From Desulfopila sp. IMCC35006 (GTDB lineage Bacteria > Desulfobacterota > Desulfobulbia > Desulfobulbales > Desulfocapsaceae), in contig NZ_SWCM01000003.1 in the NCBI RefSeq assembly GCF_005116645.1, positions 310,001-374,000 on the forward strand: a DNA stretch of 64,000 nt, in the 5' to 3' direction. Both the position numbers and the translations under genes were made by a program. Below the pieces are notes generated by a model. It was not told the DNA's origin. It saw only the letters and a list, made by a program, of their open reading frames with translations, and did no database searches. This document shows positions 1-8,411 of the stretch, in pieces. Each line of letters starts with the position of its first letter. The stretch's first letter is position 1.

Positions 1-63
1 AGGATCGGCTGTTTTTTGGGTTTTCTGCTTATTGTCGCCAATCTTGCCGGCCACCTCATCTAA
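1..63 (+). CDS. C-terminal end of a truncated membrane protein
   Basis: An open frame enters from the left edge and stops with TAA at 61-63. The 20 visible residues are mostly hydrophobic (FLGFLLIVANLAGHLI at the end), as in the last membrane helix of a transporter or other inner-membrane protein. The family cannot be named from so little. It converges on the gamma-glutamyltransferase gene that follows. It could be chance reading; I keep it because the frame is open to the edge and ends cleanly before a gap. Confidence 0.35.
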   Translation, partial: RIGCFLGFLLIVANLAGHLI

Positions 64-180
64 GATGACAGGCAACTCTTAGCAGACCGACGAAGAAAAA
101 ACCGGCAGGAACGAGGAACGGTACAAGGAGCTTGGCCGAGAACTGGTTCCCAGGGCGCTTACCCGTCGATCCGCCGCTTA

Positions 181-1917
181 TCAGATTCCGGCGGCAAGCG
201 CCGTCGATCTCCGGGGATCGGCACCACCGTACATTATACCATCTTTCACCATGATCGACTGAATGGCCCCCATGGCCTCTTGCTGTTCCACTTTGTGTCC
301 TTTTTCCTGCAATATTTTGATGGTATCGGGGCTGATCCCCTCTTCGATCCGCAGTTCATCCGGCAACCACTGATGATGGACGCGCGGGGCCGCCACAGCA
401 CTCTGGATGTTAAGGCCGTGGTCTATGACATTCATAATCACCTGCAGGGTAGTGGTGATAATCCGCGAGCCCCCGGGGCTGCCGGTCACCAGAAAGTTTT
501 TGCCCTCATTTTTGACAATAGTCGGCGACATGGAACTGAGCATCCGTTTGTTCGGCTCCACCTTGTTGGCTTCTCCGCCGATCAGGCCGTAGGCGTTCGG
601 CACTCCCGGTTTGGCGGAGAAATCATCCATCTCGTTATTGAGCAGAAATCCGGCTCCATCGACCACAATGCCGGAACCGTAGCTGAAATTGATCGTATAG
701 GTGTTGGAAACGGCGTTGCCGAATTTATCGACTATCGAAAAATGCGTTGTCTCGCTGCTCTCATATGGTTGCGGTGTACCGGGAGCAATGGTACTGCTCG
801 GGGTTGCTTTTTCGGTGTCAATACCGGCACGGATTTTAGACGCATAGTCTTTTGCGATAAGGCCCTTCAACGGCACCTTGACAAAATCCTCATCGCCCAG
901 ATAAAAAGAACGGTCGGCGTAGGCACGCTTCATCGCCTCAGCCATCAGATGGATGGTCCGGGCCGAATTGTGGCCATATTCAGCGATGGGATATCCTTCG
1001 AGGATATTGAGGATCTGCACCACATGCGCCCCGCCCGAACTTGGCGGCGACATCGAATATATGTCATAGCCACGGTAGGTGCCATGCACCGGACTGCGCA
1101 TGGCCGGGGCATAGTTTTTCATATCTTCCATGGTGATAAGGCCGCCGTGTCTGGCCATTTCCGCCACCAGCAGTTCAGCTGTTTTCCCTTCATAGAACTC
1201 TACAGCGCCCTTATCGGCGATACGCTGCAGCGTCGCCGCAAGATCTTTCTGAATAAAGATTTCCCCCGGCGCAAAGGTACTGCCGTCCGGTTTATAAAAG
1301 ATCTTTGCCGACGCTGGCCATTTCTTAAGCATAGCCTCTTTTTCTTTCAGACCGTCGCTAAAGCGCGGTGTGACGACAAAACCCTCCCCGGCCAGTTTGA
1401 TTGCCGGGGCCATTGCCGCCTTTAAACTTATGGTCCCGTATTTTTCCAGCGCCAGGGCGAGCCCGGCAACCGTTCCCGGCACCCCGGCCGCCAGATGGCT
1501 GTACCTCGACAGCTGACTGTCCGCATTGCCCTCTTTATCAAGGAACATGTCAACGGTTGCTTTCGCCGGCGCTTTCTCCCGATAATCAACAGCGACCACC
1601 TCATTGTTTTGTTCCGAAGAAATAAGCATAAATCCGCCGCCGCCAATATTACCGGACCTGGGCTGGGTGACAGCCAGTGAAAACGCAGCGGTAACCGCCG
1701 CATCAATGGCATTGCCACCTTTCTTCAGTACTTCCTGAGCTGATTCTGTAGCAAGGAAATGGCTGGTAACAACCATTCCCTCGCGGCCCTGCACCGGGCT
1801 CATCCGCTCACCTTCCAGGATCGCAGCAGAATGGGCTATCGTGACAGCCAGTAATACAAAAGCCGCCAGCAGGCAGGCGACACGCCTATGATTTAATTGG
1901 AAAAATATTGCACGCAT
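181..1917 (-). CDS. ggt: Gamma-glutamyltransferase, secreted
   Basis: A 578-residue precursor of the N-terminal-nucleophile gamma-glutamyltransferase family, which cleaves and transfers the gamma-glutamyl group of glutathione and related compounds. Residues 1-31 form a signal peptide (basic start, hydrophobic core, AHSA region), so it is exported. The self-cleavage site is the TTHFSIVD motif with the nucleophile at Thr390, close to the position in the E. coli enzyme. The substrate-binding GSPGGSRI and the family end motif GGADPRR are present, and length is normal. It stands alone on the minus strand. A second, cytosolic family member lies at 11604-13379. Confidence 0.93.
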   Translation of the reverse strand: MRAIFFQLNHRRVACLLAAFVLLAVTIAHSAAILEGERMSPVQGREGMVVTSHFLATESAQEVLKKGGNAIDAAVTAAFSLAVTQPRSGNIGGGGFMLISSEQNNEVVAVDYREKAPAKATVDMFLDKEGNADSQLSRYSHLAAGVPGTVAGLALALEKYGTISLKAAMAPAIKLAGEGFVVTPRFSDGLKEKEAMLKKWPASAKIFYKPDGSTFAPGEIFIQKDLAATLQRIADKGAVEFYEGKTAELLVAEMARHGGLITMEDMKNYAPAMRSPVHGTYRGYDIYSMSPPSSGGAHVVQILNILEGYPIAEYGHNSARTIHLMAEAMKRAYADRSFYLGDEDFVKVPLKGLIAKDYASKIRAGIDTEKATPSSTIAPGTPQPYESSETTHFSIVDKFGNAVSNTYTINFSYGSGIVVDGAGFLLNNEMDDFSAKPGVPNAYGLIGGEANKVEPNKRMLSSMSPTIVKNEGKNFLVTGSPGGSRIITTTLQVIMNVIDHGLNIQSAVAAPRVHHQWLPDELRIEEGISPDTIKILQEKGHKVEQQEAMGAIQSIMVKDGIMYGGADPRRSTALAAGI

Positions 1918-2098
1918 ATGTCCTCCTGGGTTCTTGATTTCGCAACATGATTGCGTTGCCGAGAAGAGCTCATTCAGGTACGTTAAAGGCTATGCAGCAA
2001 TTTGAAATGCAGAATTGCATGGAGAACACACCCCGATCAAAACCATCAGTTCTGGCCGGGGTCGTCATTGAGGAAATATAAACTATACTTTTACAGGG

Positions 2099-2521
2099 TT
2101 ATCTGTCACCACCACGGCCGCCCCCCCGGCCACCGCCTCCGCCAAAACCACTCCTGCCGCCACCGGCACCGCCGCGGCCACCACTGAAGTTGCCTTTATT
2201 GCCCTGACCGCCTCCGCCAAAGCCTCCTTTGCCGCCTCGACCGCCGCCACCGCCACCTCGGCGATCCTCACGATTTTTGTCCTGCGGTCTGGCTTCACTG
2301 ACAGTTACTGTCCTGCCTTTAAATTCCTTGCCATTCAGGCCGTCGATAGCCGCCTGTCCGGTCTCTTTATCAGCCATCTCGACAAAGCCGAAACCCTTTG
2401 ATCTGCCAGTGACTTTGTCGGTAATTACACTGGCTGACTGAACGTCGCCATACTCGCCAAAGAGCTGCCGCAAATCATCCTCTTTAACCTCGTAGGACAT
2501 ATTCCCCACATAGATCTTCAT
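2099..2521 (-). CDS. RRM RNA-binding protein with Gly-rich tail
   Basis: A 140-residue protein with one RNA recognition motif at residues 1-78: RNP2 is IYVGNM near the N-terminus and RNP1 is KGFGFVEM near residue 45. The last 55 residues are almost only Gly and Arg with some Phe and Asn (RGG-like), likely disordered. Such small RRM proteins are common in cyanobacteria and Desulfobacterota and are often cold-induced RNA chaperones; that role is inferred. Its 5-prime side (2522-2743) holds a copy of the palindromic repeat family described below. Confidence 0.9.
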   Translation of the reverse strand: MKIYVGNMSYEVKEDDLRQLFGEYGDVQSASVITDKVTGRSKGFGFVEMADKETGQAAIDGLNGKEFKGRTVTVSEARPQDKNREDRRGGGGGGRGGKGGFGGGGQGNKGNFSGGRGGAGGGRSGFGGGGGRGGGRGGDR

Positions 2522-2535
2522 GTGCTGCTCCTTTT

Positions 2536-2665
2536 AAGTGCCTTACTCCGAAAGTCTGCCTGGAAACAGAACATACGGAGAACACTGTTAACGTAAACAA
2601 CTAAAATAGTGCCACCAAGGCACTTCTCCCCGCTCATCTTTCATTTCTCGGGAGTAAGTCTTTCT
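2536..2665 (+). repeat. Palindromic repeat family, copy A
   Basis: Begins AAGTGCCTTACTCC and returns as AAGGCACTT near 2617, so the ends are inverted copies. Inside is a perfect stem AGTGCC-ACCAA-GGCACT at 2608-2624. The conserved tail CCCCGCTCATCTTTCATTT with CTCGGGAG follows and matches copy B near 39660. Read on the minus strand the short stem is followed by TATTTT, so it may also end transcripts from cbpM. Confidence 0.6.
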
Positions 2666-2743
2666 GCTGCAACGTTCCCCCTTCATTTTACTTTTTAAGC
2701 GTCCCTGTTTTTTTCGGACGGTTACGCTGCCTGCTGCCAGCTT

Positions 2744-3049
2744 TCAATCAAGCTGTCTCAAGAGAGCGCGCAACTCATCGAGCTCTTCCAGCAGATCAAG
2801 GACTAATGCGGCCCCCGGGAGATTCACCCGCAGGTCGTTTTGTAATCTCAGCGTCACCTGAATTCTTTTCACTGCCAGCCCGTTGAACCGCCAGGTCTCA
2901 GGCGAGCTCCCTTCCGGAATGAGCACCCCCTCGTTGACCATTTCGTGGATCAACTCATTTTCCACCCGGCACAGGGTACAGATCTCAGTGATTCCCCACG
3001 TCGTGCTGTCGTCCAGGACAGTGCAGGAATATTCTTCTTTCATATTCAA
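2744..3049 (-). CDS. cbpM: CbpM-like modulator of a J-domain chaperone
   Basis: A 101-residue protein with the MerR-like winged fold of CbpM. The [13 protein letters not shown] region is the predicted recognition helix area, followed by the Trp-Arg-Phe strand (ETWRFNG) and a C-terminal amphipathic helix rich in Leu and acidic residues. CbpM proteins bind the J domain of CbpA and inhibit it. Its start overlaps the end of cbpA by four bases (ATGA), so the two are translationally coupled, which supports the assignment. The role is from family knowledge. Confidence 0.85.
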   Translation of the reverse strand: MNMKEEYSCTVLDDSTTWGITEICTLCRVENELIHEMVNEGVLIPEGSSPETWRFNGLAVKRIQVTLRLQNDLRVNLPGAALVLDLLEELDELRALLRQLD

Positions 3050-4008
3050 CCTCCAAACCCTGACCGGGGATTATAGGGCATCAATTTCGCCATTTTTTCA
3101 TACAAATCCTTTTGTTCCGGCGTGTCAGCCGGCGGGGTATGGACTGCAAGAGTTACATATTGATGACCGACCTGAGTTTTTGATGAGAGTCCCCGGCCCT
3201 TCAGTCGCAGTTTTCGTCCTGTCTGCGAATTTGCTGGCAGTTTTAAATCAACATGACCACCGAGAGTCGGCACAGCAATCGTTGCCCCGAGAGCTGCCTC
3301 CCAGGGTGTCACCGGCAGAACGAGATAAATGTCGCGTTTGTTGATCGTAAAATACGGATGTTTTTCAAAGACGATTTCCAGGAAGAGATTACCCCGCGCT
3401 CCCCGCCCATACCCAACATCCCCCTGCCCTTCCAGCCTGATCTGCTGACCTTCGATGACTCCTTTGGGAATTGTGACATGCAGCGACTGGGGTTGGATAG
3501 TCATGCCGCCATTACCGTCCCCCACCGTTCTGTTCAGGGTGATGGTTCTTTTCGCCCCGTGATAGCTGTCCTCCAGAGTAATGGCTACCTTGGCGTGCAG
3601 ATCATTGCCACGATCATGCTGTCCCCGGCCAAATGAAGAAAAATCTTCGGTCGTGAAACCGCCGCGGCCTCCGCCGAAGAGCGATTCGAAGAAATCGCTG
3701 AAATGTTCCGAAGACGCCTGTTGCGATCTGAAGCCGCCTTGTTGCTGACGGGTATTCCACCCTGGCGGCGGCCTGAATTCCTGACCTGCCTGCCAGTTGC
3801 TGCCGAAACTGTCATAGGCCTTGCGTTTCTCCGCATCGCCGAGGACTTCATTCGCCTCATTAATTTCCTTGAATTTGAGCTCGGCCTTCGGGTCTTTATT
3901 GACGTCGGGATGATATTTCCGGGCCAATTTTCGATAAGCCCTCTTAATCTCCTCCTGGGATGCGTCTTTGGCGACATTCAGGGTTTTGTAATAGTCCTTA
4001 TAATCCAT
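3046..4008 (-). CDS. cbpA: CbpA-type DnaJ homologue
   Basis: A 320-residue J-domain co-chaperone. The J domain is residues 1-70 with HPD at 33-35; a Gly/Phe-rich linker (about 75-130) follows, then the two beta-rich substrate-binding domains of DnaJ_C. There is no Cys-rich zinc finger, which separates CbpA from DnaJ. Length fits CbpA (about 306 in E. coli). It is first in a two-gene operon with cbpM. Expected partner is DnaK, not encoded here. The 5-prime region shows no clear heat-shock promoter. Confidence 0.92.
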   Translation of the reverse strand: MDYKDYYKTLNVAKDASQEEIKRAYRKLARKYHPDVNKDPKAELKFKEINEANEVLGDAEKRKAYDSFGSNWQAGQEFRPPPGWNTRQQQGGFRSQQASSEHFSDFFESLFGGGRGGFTTEDFSSFGRGQHDRGNDLHAKVAITLEDSYHGAKRTITLNRTVGDGNGGMTIQPQSLHVTIPKGVIEGQQIRLEGQGDVGYGRGARGNLFLEIVFEKHPYFTINKRDIYLVLPVTPWEAALGATIAVPTLGGHVDLKLPANSQTGRKLRLKGRGLSSKTQVGHQYVTLAVHTPPADTPEQKDLYEKMAKLMPYNPRSGFGG

Positions 4009-4337
4009 ATCCCTTGCCGGTCCAACCGGTTCACTTATCGTTGAGTTTCAGTCAATTGTCGATTTTTGTCGATGCCTCCGCCAATAAATCGTCAGTTCAA
4101 ATATTTGTCAGAATCAATTATAAACACGTCTTCCTTATCGGTACAGTATGAGTCGATAAAAAAATCTATCTGCACCTCGCCCCCCTGCTGAATGGCAGGA
4201 ATTTTCTGCAACCACCTGTGGCAGGCCAACACCCCATGATGAACAATAAGATACCCGGGATAACCTTTTCAAAAGCGGCAAACTGCCTTACAGTTTTGTA
4301 GACGACCGGGAGGAATCCAAATAATCGGAGGTGTGTC
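4009..4337. other. Divergent intergenic region, no gene seen
   Basis: A 329-base AT-rich gap between cbpA (minus) and the small gene at 4338 (plus). It must hold promoters for both. Near 4055-4075 on the minus strand TCGACA occurs twice about 10 bases apart next to TTGACT, a possible -35. An imperfect palindrome flanked by CCCGGG lies around 4252-4310 and weakly resembles the dispersed repeat family. No RNA gene was recognised. Confidence 0.5.
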
Positions 4338-4541
4338 ATGAAGGAAATTCAAGATGTCTATCGAGGCTGGAATATAACCGTTGCCGGTGCAGAAAAGCTG
4401 TGTTCTCATTTCAGTTTTACTATCACTGATCCATCAGGCAAGGCGCAAAACGTCGCAATGGGCGGGGACAATGCAGAACGGGCTCTGGAAAGAGCGAAGG
4501 AATTGATCGATATGGAAGTGGAGTTTGCGGCCGAAGAATAA
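4338..4541 (+). CDS. Small conserved-looking protein, unknown
   Basis: A 67-residue soluble protein preceded by a strong ribosome site (CGGAGG, 7 bases before ATG). It has an alpha-beta pattern: a strand-rich half (residues 5-45 with YRGWNI and FSFTITDPSG) then a charged helix from about 48. The look is of a small single-domain protein of roughly the beta-beta-beta-alpha kind. I do not recognise a family. It converges with the small gene at 4553-4684. Confidence 0.65.
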   Translation: MKEIQDVYRGWNITVAGAEKLCSHFSFTITDPSGKAQNVAMGGDNAERALERAKELIDMEVEFAAEE

Positions 4542-4552
4542 CTGTTTCGGGT

Positions 4553-4684
4553 TTATTTCTTTTTAGAGTCGTCTGCATCATACATCAGACAATATTCCTT
4601 GATGAGTTGAATACGTTTCTGGGGTGGTATCCTGAAATATATCGGACTCAACATGAGGATTCTAATTGCTTCTCTGGCAGTCAT
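4553..4684 (-). CDS. Very small helical protein, unknown
   Basis: A 43-residue protein (MTAREAIRILMLSPIYFR at the start). I chose the ATG at 4684 because GAGGAG sits six bases upstream; an open frame continues upstream to 4849 but without a comparable site. The protein is two predicted helices around a Pro-rich turn, with a Lys-rich end. Similar short proteins with a Leu-Ser-Pro-x-Tyr core occur in Desulfobacterota to my memory, but no function is known to me. Confidence 0.55.
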   Translation of the reverse strand: MTAREAIRILMLSPIYFRIPPQKRIQLIKEYCLMYDADDSKKK

Positions 4685-5305
4685 AAGCTGCTCCTCGTCA
4701 CAATATTCACAGCCAATGCAACATACGAATATTTGCTGGAACATCGACCGGCCGGCCGTTGTTTCAGCATTCCCTCTCCCTACTCTTTGTTCTTCAATTA
4801 TCATGCCATTTTTTCTCAGCAGATACGTTTTGCGAAATAGTGGTGCCAAACTGAGGAGCCCACACGACTATCAAGATAAGATCTTGATAGTATAGCATAT
4901 GTTTTTTCATGCGGAGCAAGGATGCTGTGTTTTTCAGAATGCGAGTCCACAGAAGATGCTCCTTGTAGCAAAATACGCCGTCATATTTGTTAACTTTCCG
5001 GATATCTGGATGTTTTTCCGTATAGCTGGATTTTTTATCGATAGCCGGGTTGATCCTGCCGTTAATTAGTGCCGTGATGCAGACGAGAGACAAAGCCCCA
5101 CACAATTCCTAAAAGAATTACCTTCGCATCCGGGATAAAAACTGACAAGGAACAGACCAGGAGAATATCCTGCAGCTAAAAGAGCGACCGCTCTACCGCG
5201 GTTTGTTTTACGACCTATACCACTTGCAATTAGCGTTACAATGATTTACTCACTGGGAATACCCAGAGAATCAGGAATTTCAAAATTGGAGCGGCAGCAT
5301 ATTTT
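4685..5305. other. Gene-free stretch upstream of the REC-PATAN gene
   Basis: About 620 bases without a convincing gene. Frames of about 80-100 codons are open here but have poor composition and no ribosome site. The main landmark is the perfect 11-bp palindrome at 4867-4891. Near 5220-5290 the sequence becomes AT-rich and should hold the promoter of the 5306 gene; no box is clear enough to call. Confidence 0.5.
4867..4891. promoter_or_regulatory. Perfect 11-bp inverted repeat
   Basis: ACTATCAAGAT, three-base gap AAG, then ATCTTGATAGT: an uninterrupted dyad. On the plus strand ATAGCATATGTTTTTT follows, so it could end transcription from the left, though the U-run is not adjacent. Its other reading is an operator for a dimeric regulator. 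It is about 180 bases upstream of the 43-residue gene on the minus strand and 415 upstream of the 5306 gene. Confidence 0.45.
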
Positions 5306-6328
5306 ATGGTGAGAAACATTCTATTTGTCGATGACGACGCAGTGCTCTGCAATGCGGTGACCAAGAGTCTGAATCAATACAGGGAAAACTTTGCGATTGT
5401 CACCGCCTGCGATGGTTTTGAGGCTGTCAGGCAATTGAAGAAGGTCCCCGTATCGCTTGTTATTGTGGAACCGATACTGCCGCGCATGGACGGCATGAGT
5501 TTGATCACCCACCTTCGGCAACATTATCCAGACATTCCGGCCGTTATTGTATCCTCGATGGATGAAATACGTCTTCAGGCAGTAGCAAAAGGGAGTGGTA
5601 TTACAGGATATCTCAAAAAACCTTTGCAGGCAGACAAGCTGGTTACCGCCATCAACGGCGTATTGCAGCATGAGGCGGCTGGCGGCATAATGCATGATAT
5701 TTCTCCGACAGTATTTCTGCAATTAATGGAAATGGACGCAAAATCCTGCACCATACGAATAATTGACAACGCAACACAGCGAGGCGGCATTCTTTTTTTC
5801 CAGGAAGGCGAGCTCCTTGATGCAAGGATAGGCGAATTGCATGGCATTGAGGCAGCGTATGAACTTTTCTCCTGGGATTCAGCAACAATCTTTATACGCA
5901 ATGAGTGTGAACCAAGAAAAAATGTCATCAACAGCGGGTTGACTCCCATAATTATGAAGGCGGTGGGTATGAAAGATGAAACAACGAGCCCCGAACCGGA
6001 AGATGCACCCAATCCTCCGCAGGAGCCAGGCAACGAAAACAAACAGACAAACGCCTTGACTGCGGCCAGAATAGAAGTATTAAAAACCAAGTTAGGCGAT
6101 GAACTGGGCCTGAAAAAATCTTTTCAAGATGCCACGGTGACGCAGGCGGTGACACAACTTACGGATATGGGAAAAATGGAACGTTATGGTGCATTCAGCT
6201 TTGCCTATATCACCCACAAAAAAGACCACCAGATAGTCTTGTCCGGACACCCCCCGACGGTGTTGGACATTGCCCCGAGCTGTGCTCCGAACAAGATTGT
6301 CGACCTGCTCACCAAAACGAAATTGTGA
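5306..6328 (+). CDS. Response-regulator-like REC-PATAN protein
   Basis: A 340-residue signalling protein. Residues 1-120 are a REC domain with the acidic pocket Asp9-Asp10-Asp11, Ser83/Ser84 and Lys104-Lys105, but the phosphoryl acceptor position is Glu55 (LVIVEPILPRMDG) instead of Asp. Residues about 128-222 look like the PATAN/DUF4388 domain common in gliding and motility regulators. A Pro/Glu-rich linker (225-250) leads to a C-terminal alpha-beta region I do not recognise. There is no DNA-binding domain. It ends 14 bases before the convergent cyclic-nucleotide/PilZ gene, a likely functional neighbour. Confidence 0.82.
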   Translation: MVRNILFVDDDAVLCNAVTKSLNQYRENFAIVTACDGFEAVRQLKKVPVSLVIVEPILPRMDGMSLITHLRQHYPDIPAVIVSSMDEIRLQAVAKGSGITGYLKKPLQADKLVTAINGVLQHEAAGGIMHDISPTVFLQLMEMDAKSCTIRIIDNATQRGGILFFQEGELLDARIGELHGIEAAYELFSWDSATIFIRNECEPRKNVINSGLTPIIMKAVGMKDETTSPEPEDAPNPPQEPGNENKQTNALTAARIEVLKTKLGDELGLKKSFQDATVTQAVTQLTDMGKMERYGAFSFAYITHKKDHQIVLSGHPPTVLDIAPSCAPNKIVDLLTKTKL

Positions 6329-6342
6329 TATATGGAAATTAC

Positions 6343-8091
6343 CTATCGAATTCGCCCGATAGCCTGAGAGACCTCCGCACTGCTCAGAGTTTCCTGAAAT
6401 TCCATATGAATGGTATAATCATTGCCGACAAAGTCGTGGCACTGGACCGCTTTAATCACCCCCTTGCGCTGAACTGAATGGGGGGAAAGATCCGTTCGCA
6501 CGGTGACATTCACATCCTGGCCGAGCAGAGCTACGGCATTTTTCTTTTTGGAAAACCGCAGACTAAAAGCCAGACCTCCTCTTGAAATATCTATAAGATT
6601 CCCTTTGGTACCAAAGAGACTTTCTTCGCCTATATTTTTGACCAGTGCAACAGCCACCTTGCCAGATATTTTCACCCGCTCAAAGCGTCTCCTGGTCGTT
6701 CCGGGCTTATCAAAGGTGATATTGGTCAATTTAAATTGATTGCAATAATCCATGAGCTTCGTACGAATTGCCGGACAACTTTCTTTGAGACTCAGGAGAC
6801 GGTCCCAGGTGAGCTGGGAGATATCTGCCCCCAGACTTCGTGCGCTCATCGTCCATATGGATATATCGAAAAAAGTTTCAGCACCGAATATTTCGCCGGC
6901 GTCCAGGGTTTTCAGGGCATATTCGCCCCCATGGCTTGCCGAAAAAAGCTGCACCTTCCCGCGATCGATAAAAAACAATGTCGACACAAATTGCCCCTGG
7001 TCGACGACAATCTCACCAGTTTTATAATGTTTATGAACCATCGCATGATAGAGAGAAGAAAACTCTTCTGTCGACAGCTTCCCGGCCAGCTTGGCCCAGA
7101 CAGCTCGATATGCATCACTGATGGAAAGATTTTTCTGTTCCTCGATTATCTCCGCGGCAAGGATTATCTCGCGCAACGCAGTCGAATCCGCCTGAAGGAT
7201 CCAGTCGCGCAGATGCTCAGCCATGTCGAATTGTTTTTTATGGGCGCAGATTTCAATCTGTGCCAACATAAGTGCGATAGCGTCACCTTTCTTGCCCTGA
7301 TGCAACAGATCTTCTATTTTCGGGCCCTCTGGCACCTGAGCAGCATAGCTTTTTGGCAAAGAAGAGGAAGCAGCAAGCGGGGGTTTGGTTTCAGGCAGCG
7401 CCTTAGCAACAGGATTGTCTGTGCCTGGAGAGGCCGTGCTGGTTTCCGGCGGCAAGGCCAGTTCCAGCTGGGCAACCGCCACCTGGGCTGCGTACCGAAC
7501 CTCATTATCCAACACGGTTTTTCCAGAATAATGGTCCTGCAATATTTTTTTTAGCACCTGGCGGGCTGCAGGAGACGCAGACTGGCCAAGGACCTGACAA
7601 ATATTTCCCACCAGCTTTGCGCTGATCTGCGGAATGACTTGAGCATTTCGGCCAAGGAGAGCAATCAGTTTTTCGGCAATTTCTTCATCTGCAAAAGGCA
7701 GAAGGGCCATGATAAATTGCGGCTTATGCGTGTCATCGGCATCCTGCAGCATCCGGAGCAAAACTTTCTTACAGATAGTCGAATCGCTCAGTTTCGCTTT
7801 TAATTGTGTACAGGCCGCTTTTATATTCTGCAGGCGGTCAAAACCGTTCATGCCGACAATAAGATAGCCAATCTCGGTTGAGTGGAGATAATAACCGCCC
7901 TGTTCGAAGAACAACTCCGCTTCGACAGGCGAATGCAATTGATCGATAATCGCATGCCACGGGGAAACGTGCTCAGCTTTTTCACCAACCTCACTGTTAT
8001 CATGCAAAAAGAGGACATCTCCTCGAGTCGAAAGAAAGAGTACTTTCTGAATGGAAGGAAGTTGTGATATTTTCGTGAGAAAGGAGTTCAT
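6343..8091 (-). CDS. Roadblock-like, CAP-type and PilZ multidomain protein
   Basis: A 582-residue cytosolic protein. Residues 1-95 resemble a roadblock/LC7 fold; about 100-215 is helical with HEAT-like pairs; a Pro/Ser linker follows; about 350-455 is a cyclic-nucleotide-binding-type beta barrel (GEIFGAETFF is the cassette, but the phosphate-binding Arg expected just after is not evident); about 468-582 is PilZ with RRRFERV and DISRGG, the two c-di-GMP contact motifs. So c-di-GMP binding is well supported and cAMP binding is doubtful. No DNA-binding or catalytic domain is present. Confidence 0.85.
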   Translation of the reverse strand: MNSFLTKISQLPSIQKVLFLSTRGDVLFLHDNSEVGEKAEHVSPWHAIIDQLHSPVEAELFFEQGGYYLHSTEIGYLIVGMNGFDRLQNIKAACTQLKAKLSDSTICKKVLLRMLQDADDTHKPQFIMALLPFADEEIAEKLIALLGRNAQVIPQISAKLVGNICQVLGQSASPAARQVLKKILQDHYSGKTVLDNEVRYAAQVAVAQLELALPPETSTASPGTDNPVAKALPETKPPLAASSSLPKSYAAQVPEGPKIEDLLHQGKKGDAIALMLAQIEICAHKKQFDMAEHLRDWILQADSTALREIILAAEIIEEQKNLSISDAYRAVWAKLAGKLSTEEFSSLYHAMVHKHYKTGEIVVDQGQFVSTLFFIDRGKVQLFSASHGGEYALKTLDAGEIFGAETFFDISIWTMSARSLGADISQLTWDRLLSLKESCPAIRTKLMDYCNQFKLTNITFDKPGTTRRRFERVKISGKVAVALVKNIGEESLFGTKGNLIDISRGGLAFSLRFSKKKNAVALLGQDVNVTVRTDLSPHSVQRKGVIKAVQCHDFVGNDYTIHMEFQETLSSAEVSQAIGRIR

Positions 8092-8411
8092 CCAAACACT
8101 ATGTTAAAAATTTCAACAGGCACCCTGCAGAGAAACAGGGTGAAAACTTGATCAATTGCCGCGAACAGAACAGTACAATAGCCTTGAATCCCACATGATC
8201 CGGACTGTTCCGTCCAAAGCCCTATATGGATATTAGTACCTTACTCTTTGAACTCTGTCAAAAAAAACGGGTAAGCCAGGGCGAGTTTTAACAACATGAA
8301 CTCGAGTGCACCGCAAAGGTGCTTATCCCGGTTTATTTCCCGTTTACCACGGTTACAACTCTTGCAGCAACAGTCTTCCTCAGATTGACACGCTGATGAA
8401 AAGCACATCTG
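8092..8411. other. Gene-free stretch with two hairpins
   Basis: A 320-base gap between two minus-strand genes. A stem CACCCTG/CAGGGTG sits at 8121-8142, about 30 bases upstream of the 6343-8091 gene, and on the minus strand is followed by TTGAAATTTTT. Copy D of the palindromic repeat family fills 8235-8348. No gene is supported. Confidence 0.5.
8235..8348 (+). repeat. Palindromic repeat family, copy D
   Basis: Starts AGTACCTTACTC and returns as AAGGTGCTTATCCCGG at about 8316, followed by TTTATTTCCCGTTTACC, which matches the tail of the 25301-25414 copy (CCCGGCTTATTTCCCG on its own strand). The interior differs from the other copies; a short stem GCACC-GCAAA-GGTGC lies at its right end. Confidence 0.55.

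Noticed and set aside
280-1425. 381-codon frame on the plus strand
   Set aside because: Antisense shadow of the gamma-glutamyltransferase gene, with no family likeness.
4794-5105. 103-codon frame on the minus strand upstream of the small gene at 4553
   Set aside because: No ribosome site, no hydrophobic or domain pattern, and it covers the perfect palindrome.
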